A stretch of DNA of 64,000 nt from Mesorhabditis belari (taxonomy: Eukaryota > Nematoda > Chromadorea > Rhabditida > Rhabditidae), in NCBI GenBank assembly GCA_958450365.1, contig CAUEEP010000733.1:1178001-1242000 (forward strand), read 5' to 3'. A program made the position numbers and the translations under genes. A model generated the notes under the pieces. It ran no database searches and was not told where the DNA came from. It worked only from the letters and a program-made list of their open reading frames with translations. Position 1 is the stretch's first letter. Each line of letters opens with the position of its first letter. Positions 1 to 11,224 of this stretch are shown here, in pieces.

Positions 1-135
1 AATAGGATTTTCGATTGGCACAGGATTATAAATTTACGTGAGACCTCAAATCGCAGTAGTTTTCAGCTGCGTTAGCAGTCTTATAATCTTTAAAATACTA
101 AGAACTTGCTCAAAGTGATATTTACTCATTTTTAG

Positions 136-473
136 GTTCTGCAATTTAGCATCAAGTCGAAACCAGTTCCAACTAGTTCACAATGATGGTGATCGATTGA
201 TGATGAGAAGCGAATTGCAGAAAGCTTTTGATGTAGCCAATGTGCCAAAACGTTTTGCTGATCAGGTTAGTGAAAATGGTCAAGTTCCTTGAATTCCTAT
301 CTATTTCCTATTTATTCCAGGTTCTTTTTCACATTGTCTACTCGGATACATCACACTCAAATCATGACGAGACTCGCACCAAACAATTGAAAGTCGATAT
401 GGAACAAAGTCCTCAAACAATGGAATATTTCAATGCTATCTATTACAAGGATTTTGAGTTGCTTGGTTATTAA
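136..473 (+). CDS. Carbohydrate sulfotransferase, 3' end (5' part off window)
   Basis: The last two exons of a nematode-type sulfotransferase are present, 136-265 and 321-473, joined by a 55-base GT-AG intron ending TTTATTCCAG. The first exon follows a TTTTTAG acceptor and reads FCNLASSRNQFQLVHNDGDR; the second ends in YFNAIYYKDFELLGY and TAA, a C-terminus typical of the nematode Sulfotransfer_2-like family. The protein is about 60-70% similar to the same region of the next gene (935-2616), so the two are tandem paralogues. The family moves sulfate from PAPS to sugars in the Golgi; the PAPS-binding motifs of this copy lie left of the window, so its activity cannot be judged. An AATAAA lies immediately after the stop (475-480). 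Confidence 0.8.
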
Positions 474-554
474 AAATAAAAGTTTGTGTAAGCTTTTGGT
501 TTATAAATTTGTAAAAAGCTTCGTTTTATCGTCAAGTTTCCTACATGTGTTTGA

Positions 555-615
555 TCCAATTGATTCTGAAATTGGAATCCAATTGATTCTGAAATTGGAA
601 TCCAATTGATTCTGC
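555..615. repeat. 23-bp tandem repeat, about 2.6 copies
   Basis: The unit TCCAATTGATTCTGAAATTG (plus GAA) is repeated at 555-577 and 578-600, with a partial third copy to 615. Each unit is itself partly palindromic (CCAATT...AATTGG). It sits between the two sulfotransferase genes. Confidence 0.85.
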
Positions 616-934
616 AAAAAAATTCACCTAGCTTAACCAGATAAAAGAACTGAAATTTTTTTGCGACGCGTGGCTGAATGCTCACGGTTTCTATGTCACT
701 GTCAAATCAATGGAACCATTTGCATTCATAGTGGATAACTTGATTCACATCTTGAATACATTAGTTTTCGAAAGTTCTGTAAATTAAAAAAAACGTTTCC
801 ATAATCGAAAGCGAAGAACAAAGATCCGCAGCATAAATGAAGAAAGATACGAATCGAAAAAACTCCTTCAGATCGACATCTCGTCCTTTCACTTCAACCA
901 TTCATGGGAATTTCCGTCAACTAAAACCAAATCA

Positions 935-2616
935 ATGAGTCTCGTTTTTCACTTTTTCATTTCTCTCTTATTTTCTTTAACTTTTGCCAATGATGATAAG
1001 ACGAAAGGTAAATTATTTTGCTTTTTGCAAAGCGGGTTTAAGCGCTAGAAAGGTTAGGAATAGATCTTGTTACTGAAAAGTCATTTTAACAGAAATTTAA
1101 CAGAAGGAATAATCGAAGAAATCCCTCCACGACCAGCAATCGATCAGCCAAATTCGGTAAGAATCGATGTTTTCTTGATGTTTTCTTGATGTTTTCACAA
1201 TTTCAGAAATCGACGAGTCAACTCGAGAATGTTCGCGCAATGGGCATCTTCTTTTGTCAAATCCCGAAAAACGGGCAAACAATCATGAAGATTATCCTTT
1301 GTGATCTTTATCGTTATTTTAAGGGAATCCCATTCAAGATCTATTTTGGGCATGGAAAATCGCATAGGTAATTGGTTTTGAATTTAAAATAACTTATTAA
1401 AGTACTCAAAAACTTGTTTTTGGTGAATGCGAGAGTCGAAACTGGTACAAAGATCTCGTGGAAACGAAATTCAAAAGTGAAAAATGGCAAAGGAACACAG
1501 ATGAGACAAAAATCGCCGTCATTCGCCATCCAATGACCCGCTTTGTTTCTCTTTACATCTACTTCTGCGAGTGAGTTTTTTTTCATGAATCTCTTATTTT
1601 AGCATTCTTTCTTTTCAAAGTACAGTACTGGACAATGAAATATGATATTTGAAAAAAGATCGTCACTTTCGCACGTCTGTAACACCCCTTGTCTTTAAGT
1701 TTAAACTATTAGTGTTATACATTTTCTGAAAGCTCTTTTCAAGGGCTACACAATGGTAATATTAATATTTAGAATAACGGTAAAGACAATGGAGTTACAG
1801 ACGCGTGAAAGTGACGATCTTTTTTCAAATATCATATTTCATTGTCCAGTAGTGTAGCATTCTTTTTAGACGAATCAAAATTTGCGGCAATGAACCGAAT
1901 GTGCACAAATTTGCAAATGAAATTTACTCATTGTTGAGCACTCGATCTGTTCAAGGGACTTCTTTTGATCAAAATAAGAAAGAGATTGTTGAGTATCATG
2001 CACAACCACAAAGCTGGTGAGTGAAATAAGAGAAATCAGTTTTTACATTTGAAAATCTGGAGGTTAATGTAACATTCTTTAAATTCTATAACATTCTATA
2101 GTAAATATTTGAAGTTTTCCTTCAAAAATCAATGAAAATCTTATAGTTCTTCTAGTTTTTGAAGGCTTTGGTCAACTCAACTCTTTGCTTAAAAATTGAA
2201 AGCTTTTAATCTTGTGATTTACCAGTTTCTTTATTACAAAAACTCAATAAATAACAGGGTTTTAAGTTCAAAACAAGAGATTTTCAGGTTCTGCAATTTA
2301 TCCGTAAATCCCGAACAATTCCAACTCATCCACAATGATGGTGATCGATTGGAGACAAGAAACGAGTTACTGAAAGCTTTCGAAGCAGCGAAAGTGCCGA
2401 AAATCTATTCTGATCAAGTGATTTTGTTATTCGTTTCTTGCACAAAATCTTTTCCAGGTTTTATTTCACGTTGTCTATTCGGATACAACACACACGAATC
2501 GAGACGAGAATCATACAAAGAATATACAGAAAAGTGTTGAAGAAAACCCTCAAACGATGGCTTATTTCAATGCAATCTATGGTCAAGATTTTGAGCTGTT
2601 TGGCTATTCAAAATAG
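935..2616 (+). CDS. Carbohydrate sulfotransferase (Sulfotransfer_2-like), 7 exons
   Basis: Predicted exons are 935-1007, 1104-1156, 1207-1367, 1436-1570, 1870-2016, 2288-2417 and 2458-2616; reading phase is kept through every junction and gives about 285 residues. The start gives an N-terminal hydrophobic stretch (MSLVFHFFISLLFSLTFA), a signal peptide or Golgi anchor. The motif IPKNGQT matches the 5'-phosphosulfate loop and VIRHPMTRFVSLY the 3'-phosphate loop of PAPS-dependent sulfotransferases, so the likely role is transfer of sulfate to a glycan in the Golgi. The C-terminus AIYGQDFELFGYSK matches the upstream paralogue. The acceptor of exon 4 (GCGAGAG) is weak and is the least certain junction. 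The long intron before exon 5 holds a 236-bp MITE. The exact glycan substrate is unknown. Confidence 0.85.
1621..1856 (-). mobile_element. Tc1/mariner-type MITE, family A copy 1
   Basis: A non-coding, nearly palindromic element bounded by TA dinucleotides. Its ends read CAGTACTGGACAATGAAATA and the imperfect reverse complement. The CAGT start and TA flanks are those of Tc1/mariner elements. It lies in a sulfotransferase intron. Compared with the copies at 4582-4817 and 5092-5267 it is in the opposite orientation. Confidence 0.85.
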
Positions 2617-3890
2617 TTTTTCTTTCAAAAATCATTTGATCGTTTTCTTTTTTTCAAAACAATCACTTTATTTCGAATCTCTGTAAAAAGAAACTTTCAA
2701 AAAAATCAATGGAAATAAAATTGTCGACGGAAGCTTGTTTACAGATTGTGTACAGTACTTTACAGTGTTTACAGTACAGTACTTCAGTTTTGTTCGCTTC
2801 TTATCTCTTTTCAAACTTTCTCAATTTCTTCTTTTATTTCCATAGAAAGAATTCAATTATCTAAAAAGTCTAATTATCATTCGTAGCCAAAAAAATGCTA
2901 AGGGAAATAGTAACGTTTTTTCTTTGTTATCCAATCAAAGTCGAACAGAAAATGAGTCAACAACGAGAGAAACGCGTTGCCTTTTTGCGTTGTGTTGAGT
3001 GGTGCCACTCAACCGCCTAATTTTCTCAAAAAATCCACAATGTTCTCGGGATTTTGTCTTATTTTCGTATTCTTTCTAACAAATTTGTTTTCCTCACCAT
3101 TTCACAAGCTTTCACAATGGAACAACTAAGAAACCGACAACCGAAACCAGTCTTTACCAATGAAGCTTTATCGATAATCGATATTGTCGTGATAAATTGG
3201 ATTGATTACTCAATTGTTGTCAACAAGGGATCATCAAAGACCCATGATTTATCACCTAGACAAAAAATATACACTAAAATCTTTTGATCAAGAGAACGTA
3301 GAGCAAATTGAACCCATTCAATAGGATAATGAATCAAAGAAAGCCGTGCTGAAATTGATTCAAATAAATGAACAGTCTTAAAAAGCGTTTTACTGTCGGT
3401 TTCACCAGTCTAAACACCATAGAATAGAGATTTTACACATAGAAAACTTTGAGTGAAATGGCGTAAAATAAAGAGAAATCAAGAGAAATCAAGTTTCAAG
3501 ATACAGAGGTTGCAGAAAAAGCTTTTGAATGTACTCTTATATCAGGTGATTTCTAAAAATAGGAACAAGAACTGTTTGGGGTTGTGTCAAAGGTCTTTCT
3601 TGAGAAAAATCAGAAAATTTTGCCTTGTCTCGGATGATTCTTTGACAAATTTTCATAAAGGGAGTAAAAACATGCTAAAGATCTGCTAAAAACTACTAAA
3701 AACTACTAAAATCTTTTTAGTAGTTTAAAAACTGCTAAAACTTTTTATTGGAGTTGCTTTGATTGCCTTCTTTGTAAAATTTGTAAACATTTTTGTTTTG
3801 TGTTCAACTTCAAAGTACGCATCAATCAAATTTACATCTAAAAGTCAAAAAAACATCGATAATTCTGATAAGTGATTGATAGAAATTCTT
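2617..3890. other. Intergenic, no supported gene
   Basis: No gene is supported. A 29-codon frame starting at 3041 (MFSGFCLIFVFFLTNLFSSP) looks like a lone signal peptide but ends at once without a clear donor; it could be the first exon of a lost gene. A 20-base perfect palindrome centred on GTGGTGCCAC lies near 2996-3015. Confidence 0.4.
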
Positions 3891-6800
3891 TTATCGCTTA
3901 AAGCTGTTCTTCTTTTGTAATTCGAGAGTTTTTCGAGCCGGCATCTTGCAGACGAAACGGGCGTTTAGGCTGTTTATGCTATTCACTGAATCGTGGTCCC
4001 ACTCTTTGGATTGGCATGTTTGATCATTGATCATCTAGAAAAATTGGGGGTTTTTTTGGAGAACTCTAAAAAAAACTTACACTCCAGATATATAATTCGG
4101 ACTGAGATAAAGACCCAATGTAATCAACTGGAGTCCCATCAGTCCAGTTTCCAGCTCCCATTTTTCCATTTCCTTTATAACCAATCCATGCTCTTCCGTA
4201 TACACACGGTTGATTGTAGGGAGCTGCCCATTTGTCATCGGCCACATTTGAAGTGATAAAACCAGAAAAAAAAATGGAAGTTTTAGTTGTTTTGTCCAAT
4301 GTAGAACATTTTTTTATTGTTTTTTCTGATACTTGTTAAAACTAAAAAAAACTATTCTATAAAACTTTTATTTACGAAAAGCTTTAAAGCTGATCTTTCT
4401 AAAGAATGACAAGAAGGGAATACAGTGACTGGACTCAAATCCTCGACACTCGAAGCAAAAGCAAATGCGCTATTTACTCTGCCACGGGAGTACTTGCCTC
4501 TAACTCTTGAAAGTAAAACTTTTGAAGGGCTACTGTACTGATAAAGTCATTAAAACGTTGTAAAACTTTAGAAATAACTTGTACAGTACTGGACAATGAA
4601 ATATCATATTTGAAAAACGATCGTCACTTTCACGCGTGCTGAAATGCGTCAAAAAATACGGTGTTTCTAAATATTAATATTACCATTGTGTAGCCCTTGA
4701 AAAGAGCTTTCAGAAAATGTATAACCCTAATAGTTTAAACTCAAAGACAAGGGAGTTACAGACGCGCGAAAGTGACGATCGTTTTTCAAATATGATATTT
4801 CATTGTCCAGTACTGTAGTAAATTGTAGAAATAATCTTTGAAGCTTTTTGCATCTAAAAAACTTGATTTCAATAGCATATTTTCTGTTAGACTACTTTTA
4901 GATTCTAGTCTTTATAAATTTGAAAAAGTCCGTGCTCTTTATTTACTTTGAGTGACTACTTTAGATTTATGAAAAAAGAATAACTTAACTTTGAAATTTT
5001 ACCTAATTTCAAGAATGGACTGATCATTTTTCCTCTAAAAACTCTTGATCTTACAATTTTGTTTGGTACTGTTGTTGTGAAAGTTATCCCTTAACTCCCT
5101 TGTCTTTACCGTATTTCTAAATATTAATATTACCATTGTGTAGCCCTTGAAAAGAGCTTTCAAAAAATGTATAACCCTAATAGTTTAAACTCAAAGACAA
5201 AGAAGTTACAGACGTGCGAACGTGACGATCGTTTTTCAAGTATGATATTTCATTGTCCAGTACTGTATCCTAATTATTTTAAGCGAGAGAGTCTGTGTGT
5301 CTGTTCCGCCGTTTTAGAAGAAACGGCTGAACCAATCGATCTGAAAGTTTGCCATTACAAACCTAACTTTTTACGTAGTTTCCAAAAATCTAATAATATT
5401 TGACACATAATTTGACCGTTTTTCCTAAAAAGCAAAATTAAAGAATACATGCTACCGCGTAGCCGAGTGGTAGTGCGTCCCGGCATCCGATCTGTCAAGT
5501 TGCGCAACGTTGGGCTCGGTTAGTCTCGGGTTCGATCCCGACTCAATGCCATCTTTTTTGCTTTTTTTGTTTTTACACTTTTTGCGTAAGAAAGGTCGCG
5601 GGTTCGATTCCTCTAGGGGTGGAGGAAATAAAATCCGTCTGCACGAGCCTAACAGCGGGTTTTTCTGGCTGATTTTAATAATTCGAACCATAAATAAAAT
5701 CGTCCTCCTGTTTTGAGTGAATCGACACCAAATGCGAAGTGTTTTGCATTTGTTGGCACAATAATTCGGCTCCCGTCCAATTGTACAGTGGCCAATGCAC
5801 TCCATCTGGATAGGCGAAATCCTAGACAAAACGAAAACATTTCAAATATTGACGCATTGACGACGAGATGAACAAATGGATATAAAAAAGTTCTTCAAAA
5901 AGTGTGGAATGAACCGATTTTGTTTGAAATTTGTCCCAAAGGTGGACAAGGAGATCTCTAGCCTCTGCGAAAAAAATTTCAAGTGATTAGGTATATTCCA
6001 GACGATTTTGTGCAATTATTTTGATTGAGATAAGTGAGCTTGGCCTAAATGGCTTTGTCACGAATGTGTTAAAAGGCAAACCCGTAAATAGTAGCAATAA
6101 TTCATGTCCTGATTGTAGACCCAACCATTGGGACATGGCTGATTGCCTGAAATAAAAGCACTTATCTTTTGTTTTTTTATTATTAATCTCACTTGGTTGT
6201 TTAGTTGTAGTGGTAATAAGTGCTGTTTGAGTCGTACAAAAGAATGGTCGAGCTGCAGTGCATTCAGATGTCATCCATTTGCCCGTTGCTAAATCCATCG
6301 CAGCACAAACACTCGTGTTGCTCGCCATATTTGGTTGATCTGAAAAGTGCAATAATTTCTGAAAATCTTAACTTATTTGTGTGTAGAATTTTTGAGGAGA
6401 GCTTCTTTCTGCATAAAAGTTTTTTTGGAATAAGGAATAAGAACTAAAAGTTGGTAGTATTTGTTAAGCGCATGGAATAAAGCTAAAAATTTTCTCAAAT
6501 AAAGCTTTATCTAATTCCTCTTCATTTAAAAGAAAATAAATTTTTGGATTTTGTTTTTCATAAATGAAGAAGAGCTAGAATGGTGTACATAAAATATTGG
6601 GTTGATGGAGAGTCCTTTCCGATTTTTTGGGAGAGTACCTTAAATTTGTCCAATTTTGACGTTTTATAGCTAATCCTAAAGCTGAATTCAAAGACGGATC
6701 GATTGGTAAAAACCGTTTTGAGATATCTCTTTTCTAAAAGTTCTTACAGCGATTTTCGTAAAGGGCGGCAGAGCCAAAAAAAATGGCTGCTTTCATGTTT

Positions 6801-8963
6801 CGTTAGTTTTCCGTGCAGAAACCTAGGCTAAAAACATGTGTTTCGTTAGTTTTCCGTGCAGAAACCTAGGCTAAAAACATGTGTTTCGTGATCAGTGTCA
6901 AAAATAACCCCTAGACACGCATTTTCAGAATCTTAGCAAAAAATTTTTGAAAAATATTGTCACCGGTGGAAGTCGAACCAGCGACCCTCAGATCAATAGC
7001 CTTTCCGCCGCTTTTCGCGATTTTCCTTCGTTTTTCTCGTTTAAGGTACTCTCCCAAGAAATCGGAAAAGACTTTTCCACCAACCCAATAACTCACTTGG
7101 TCCCCAATTCGTGTAGCTCAACGGAGATCCATCCGAATAGACCCATGTGCCATTTGCATTCCTTTCAACTCCAATGTACGGATTGGTGTGGAGAGCTGAG
7201 TACAGTCAAATTTCGGTTAAATGATTTGAACTTATAGTTGCTAGAACCAATCAACACGCAGATCAGATTACGAAATCCCAACTCCCAAAAAAGTATTCCG
7301 GTCAATGCAAAATTTGATGCAGTTTTTGATCCAGCTTTTTCACGCGATTCAAACGTTTTTGCTCTAATTTAAAAAGACAAATTGCTTGTCTTAAAATACT
7401 TGAATTATGAATAAAATTTGGGGAAAAAAATGAAAAAATAAAAGAATTGGGAATATTGAGCGGTCTTTCTGACGGAAATTTTATAACTTTTTGGGGAAAA
7501 TTACCGCGTTTTAGACAACTCTCAAAACAGTGATTCGTATTTTTCTCTCTCAAATTGCTCACGATTGCATTTTTTTCTTCATTTTCCTAATCTACGACCT
7601 TAATACACTACCGTAAATCCCTATTAGAGAGGTTAGTTTGATGCTAATTAAAAGCTCAATTTTTCCAAAGCTATTTTGTAAAAAGTGTTTAAAATGATGC
7701 ATACTATCACTATGCATAATCTACAGATGATGGTAGTAAATGATTAAATGATTAAATGATTAAATGATTAAAAGAAATTTGAAAAAACTTTTAAAAATGA
7801 TAAGAGATTTGAAAATTGACCCTCCAATTTTCAAATCAGAGAAAAAAATTTTCCTTTTAAATGTGTTTTTCGTATGTTTTAGACCAAAAGGGATCAAGTT
7901 CGAGTGATTTAAGCAAAAAACTATTTTTTGAACAATGTGGTACCCCCTTATGTGATTTTTTAGGGATTTGAGAAATGGGTCATCGAACAATAGAGCGCGC
8001 TGCCGCTCTAATAGAGGATTTACGGTAATTATCATCAATAGATAGAGGGTTTTTGAAAATGAATGCAATGACTGCATGAATACACCTTTAAAGGAGTATA
8101 CCGGCAAACGGTAAACTAACGTATTTTTGATTTGGTCTTATCTCGCGATCCAACCATGTTTTTGCTCCAATTAAATCGCGTTAATCTTTCCTTACAATTA
8201 TCTACTTAACTGTAAAAAAACTAGTAAAAACAATGGTAAAACAGACGAGATCTGGAAAATGAACAATTCGCTGAATGATAAAATGCATTCCGACAGGACT
8301 TTTAGATAATTTTTGACGGATTATCCACGTTTTAGACAGCCGCCAAAATGGTTTTTCATATTTTCCTCGCTTGTTTAATTGATGATCCCATAATATTCTT
8401 CGATATTCTGATTAAAGTTCCTTAAATACACTAGTCACAATCAATAAATATCCCGTTTTTGCAAAAGTCATTCTATGCAGGAATCTATCCCTTTAAATCG
8501 AGAGTATTTACGATATTGTAGAATCGTTTAATCGGTTTATTTTCAAGTTCAAAATGAGTAAGCACAACCTTTTTATTCTAAGAACAATTGCTAATTAAAA
8601 TACCTGAAGCACTCATCCCCAAAAGATAGGCATTCTCGAAAGCATTTTGCACTTTGGCCATCCACCCATCCAACATAAGACACTGGCCCGCAGCTTGTGC
8701 ATAGAAATCGGCTAAAGTGTCATTGTTAAAACAAGGATAAAGTACTAGTGAATAGCATAAATAGTGCCAAATTCTGATTCCGTAATAGGAAAAATCATTT
8801 GATAAAAAGTCTGCTTTATTTGGAGTCTATACAGACGTGCTGTGATGACATAGACGCAGACATTCTCATCGGGAAACTCATGAGAACCCTGAGGGCATGT
8901 GAATGCGGTAGAAATTCGGAATATTGAGAGGAGACAAATCGATAAAATTCGTGAAAATTTCAT
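3891..8963 (-). CDS. Secreted C-type lectin with two CTLDs, 8 exons
   Basis: Reading the minus strand, exons are 8963-8837, 8711-8604, 7195-7097, 6339-6193, 6146-6082, 5821-5689, 4262-4081 and 4034-3891; all phases agree, giving about 334 residues. A signal peptide (MKFSRILSICLLSIFRIST) leads into a first lectin domain with IGVERNANGTWVYSDGSPLS and the closing Cys of ARPFFC. A short TTTTKQPS linker follows, then a second domain: CPNGWVYNQDMNYCYY, NTSHLVSIHSKQEDDF, AWIGYKGNGKMGAGNWTDG and the final RFVCK. EPN or QPD sugar-binding triplets are not evident. Such proteins are secreted in gut or skin and many respond to infection. The acceptor of exon 7 reads TTTTTTTTCTG where AG is expected, so the gene may be damaged or use a rare TG acceptor. 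Introns carry four or more mobile repeats. Confidence 0.8.
4582..4817 (+). mobile_element. Tc1/mariner-type MITE, family A copy 2
   Basis: A full-length copy of the element at 1621-1856, with the same CAGTACTGGACAATGAAATA termini and TA flanks, lying in the last large intron of the lectin gene. The internal part (for example TAATATTACCATTGTGTAGC) is shared with the third copy. Confidence 0.85.
5092..5267 (+). mobile_element. Tc1/mariner-type MITE, family A copy 3 (5' truncated)
   Basis: The right three quarters of the same MITE, ending TTTCATTGTCCAGTACTGTA. The left terminal repeat is missing; it starts at ACTCCCTTGTCTTTACCG. It lies only about 275 bp from copy 2, in the same lectin intron. 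Confidence 0.8.
5453..5549 (+). other. tRNA-like sequence, probably tRNA-derived SINE or pseudogene
   Basis: The stretch has a good Pol III box A (TAGCCGAGTGGTAGTGCG) and box B (GGGTTCGATCCCGA) at tRNA-like spacing with a long variable region, followed by T-runs near 5553-5575. The presumed acceptor-stem ends (GCTACCG and CAATGCC) do not pair, so a working tRNA is unlikely. A second box-B-like GCGGGTTCGATTCC occurs at about 5599. It lies in a lectin intron, antisense to that gene. Confidence 0.45.
6595..7090. mobile_element. Mariner-type MITE with about 50-bp TIRs and a tRNA-like core
   Basis: The element is bounded by TA and by inverted repeats of about 50 bp: the left begins TTGGGTTGATGGAGAGTCCT and contains GGGAGAGTACCTTAAA; the right is its near-perfect reverse complement ending CCACCAACCCAA. 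TTGGGTTG ends are mariner-like. It has no transposase. Inside are a 41-43-bp tandem repeat (6794-6886) and, on the minus strand near 6960-7005, a tRNA-like segment with box B GGTTCGACTTCC. Its right end lies six bases beyond the donor of lectin exon 3. Confidence 0.75.
6794..6886. repeat. About 42-bp tandem repeat inside the MITE
   Basis: The unit containing GTTTCGTTAGTTTTCCGTGC and AGAAACCTAGGCTAAAAACA is present twice, with a third partial copy, inside the element at 6595-7090. Confidence 0.85.
7609..8027. mobile_element. MITE with TACCGTAAATCC termini
   Basis: TA-flanked, 419 bp. The left end is TACCGTAAATCCCTATTAGA and the right end CTCTAATAGAGGATTTACGG plus TA, inverted with respect to each other. 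It belongs to the same broad TIR type as the elements at 14493, 25259 and 26795. It lies in intron 2 of the lectin gene. Confidence 0.7.
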
Positions 8964-9853
8964 CTCTAGTTTCGTCGAATAAATATTGCTTATCTGTGTG
9001 TGAACATCGCTAACAGCTCTCAAAGCTCCCAGAGATAATTTCGACACGGAGATTTCCAACGGAATTTGCTGTTTTTCTTTCAAAATTTTGATCGAATATG
9101 GTTCCAATATAGTTCCTATTTTAATCGAATATGGTTCCAATATGGTTCCAATATGTTTTCAATATGTTTCCAATATGTTTTCAATATGTTTTCAATATGG
9201 TTCCAATCTGGTTCCAATATGGTTCCAATATGGTTCCAATATGGTTTCAATATGGTTCGAATATGGTTCCAATATGGTTCCAATACGGTTCGATTAAAGT
9301 ATATATTCCGAATATTATTTGTATTTCTTCAAGTTTACTATTTGGTAAAATAAGTATTCAATAGAAATTTTCAGTTTTTGTTTTTAATTGAACATATTGA
9401 ACATGGGAAAGAAATGAAACGAATATCGGTTAGGCTTAAACCAAAGTTAAATTTCAAACAAATCACTTATCCTGAAACCCAGCACCAGCTTCAGCATTTC
9501 TCGACCATAGTCACTAGAGTATGTTCATTTTGATTTATAGTGTGAAATAAAAAAAAGGACATCGGTAGAGGCAGGCAAGTTCTTTGTCACTTTTCAAGAT
9601 ACTCAGTGACTTTCCACCGTATTTCTTTTACTATTTCACACTATTAATCAAGAGGAACACACTTTAATAGTAACTACAGTGTGTTCTTCGAGAGTTCAAC
9701 TTAATTAAAGTATTTCCAAAATGAATCCACTGAAAATTTCATTTTCTTTTCGATTCGATCAAATCCAAATTAGTTTCACTTTATCTATGCTCAATCGAAA
9801 TTCGATTTCTTCATTGAAATGAATTGTGATTGAAAACATAGAAACCATAGATT
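8964..9853. repeat. Intergenic with an 11-bp minisatellite (9094-9296)
   Basis: About eighteen tandem copies of an 11-base unit (TTCCAATATGG with variants TTTCAATATGT, TTCGAATATGG) fill 9094-9296. Because 11 is not a multiple of three, the array is open in all three forward frames, but there is no sign that it codes. The rest of the interval holds no supported gene. A piece near 9485-9530 matches 12094-12160 in reverse, giving a short shared fragment of unknown origin. Confidence 0.8.
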
Positions 9854-10051
9854 CTATATAAAAAGAATGAACTTTTGAATGAATGAACAATTAACAAGAA
9901 TTTTATTTTTCACTTTTTTATTTACTTTGAATAATTGGGAGATATCGTTGAATGAAATAAAATTCAGAACCGATTTCTTCAATTCGTTCGGAAGAGTTTT
10001 ATATGCAAATAGTTGACGCTTTTTTAATCGATGACGTAAACTGTAGCTCAT
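9854..10051 (-). CDS. Short F-box-like ORF, 65 codons
   Basis: An ATG-started frame of 65 residues contains LPNELKKSVLNFISFNDISQ followed by LFKVNKKVKNKI, which fits the F-box pattern LPxEL...I..fl...dl..l..V.k. F-box proteins bind SKP1 and present substrates to SCF ubiquitin ligases; nematodes have hundreds. Only the F-box is present, with no substrate-binding domain, and codon use is very AT-rich. It may be the first exon of a longer gene, a remnant, or a chance frame. A further 60-codon frame lies upstream on the same strand at 10765-10580, without recognisable features. Confidence 0.35.
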   Translation of the reverse strand: MSYSLRHRLKKRQLFAYKTLPNELKKSVLNFISFNDISQLFKVNKKVKNKILVNCSFIQKFILFI

Positions 10052-11224
10052 TTCGATTAAAATAATCACAAATTTTCGGAATAGGAATTAAAATTGCTGT
10101 AAATAATTTGAAAACAAACTTTTGAAAGATTAGGCAATAGGAATAGATTCAATTCGAGCTTCTGTTATTCACTTTTGTCTGAACGTGAGCGCCTTTCATT
10201 GAGTGTAGCTTGTCATATTTTTATGGAATGGGTCAAGAAAAAGAGACAACAAAAAAAATCATGAATTGCCTGAGAGATTCATTCTGTCGAACAAAAGATT
10301 TTTTTTGAATAAGCTATTAAAAATAGGTTAATCTAATATTTGTCGATTTGTCAACTGGCTCTAATGATAGGCTTTCGGAATTGTTTTTTTTGTTATAAAA
10401 GATTAGTTTTCTGAATAAGTTTAAGTTGGATAAAAGTTTTTCTGAAATATTCATTTACAGAGAATTTTTGGCTTCTTATCTAAAGCCTAAAATTTTTTAA
10501 TCAAGCTCCAAAACCTCAAAAATTAAAAGAGCTATGTTAAAGCGGGTTTTAGATTTGGAAGCAGCGTTATCGAATCGTATTATGACTGTTGTTCAAGTAA
10601 TTCTTTCTTTTGTTCTTGAGATATCGAGTGGGGAAATATCATATCTTTTTGCACGGTAGTATACTTGCCTCTATACTTATTGATAGCTAAAAGTGCACAA
10701 ATGCAATTTGTTTTCCAATAACGACCATTCACCAAGACGAGACAAGGACTATTTTTGATAACCAATCTTTCTTTTTTTCAAAAACGAGAAACCAGTTTAG
10801 AGATAGATCGGAAAACAACGAAAGAAACAACCTTAGAAAAACTAAAAACACAAAAAAATGCACTTGTGATAGGAAAATAAATAAACCTGTCTTTTAGAAT
10901 GGTTAAATATTTGCTTACTGATTTCCAAAAAAATTATTGAAAGTTTTGTAAATCGGCTAATGATATTTACTTTGGAAAAATGGTTGTATTATTAAAAACT
11001 TGTGCAAATGTGTTTATTCAAATGAAAAAGTTTGTTTTATTTTGAGAGAGCATTTGAGAAAAGAGATCGTTCATTGGAGACGGAAGGGCTTATTTCTGAA
11101 AAAACAAAACATCTTTTTGAGCTCAACCTATAAGAGAAACGATTTTTGTCATTTACAAATGAGTCGAATTCACTGCTTTCCTAGGTACAATGAGTAAGAG
11201 AACTTTTAGGTTGCCTCTCAACAA
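10052..11224. other. Intergenic, no supported gene
   Basis: AT-rich, with many short frames on both strands but no homology, signal peptide or splice pattern that I can support. It lies between the F-box-like ORF and the 3' end of the glycine-rich peptide gene. Confidence 0.4.

Noticed and set aside
5453..5549. Functional tRNA gene
   Set aside because: Boxes A and B are good, but the acceptor stem does not pair and a second half-copy follows; a SINE or pseudogene fits better.
5452..5840. 125-codon minus-strand frame
   Set aside because: It runs across a lectin exon in the wrong frame and through the tRNA-like repeat; the lectin frame explains the conserved part.
9066..9364. Three overlapping Tyr/Phe/Asn-rich frames
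   Set aside because: They are the same 11-bp minisatellite read in three frames; no start context, signal or homology.
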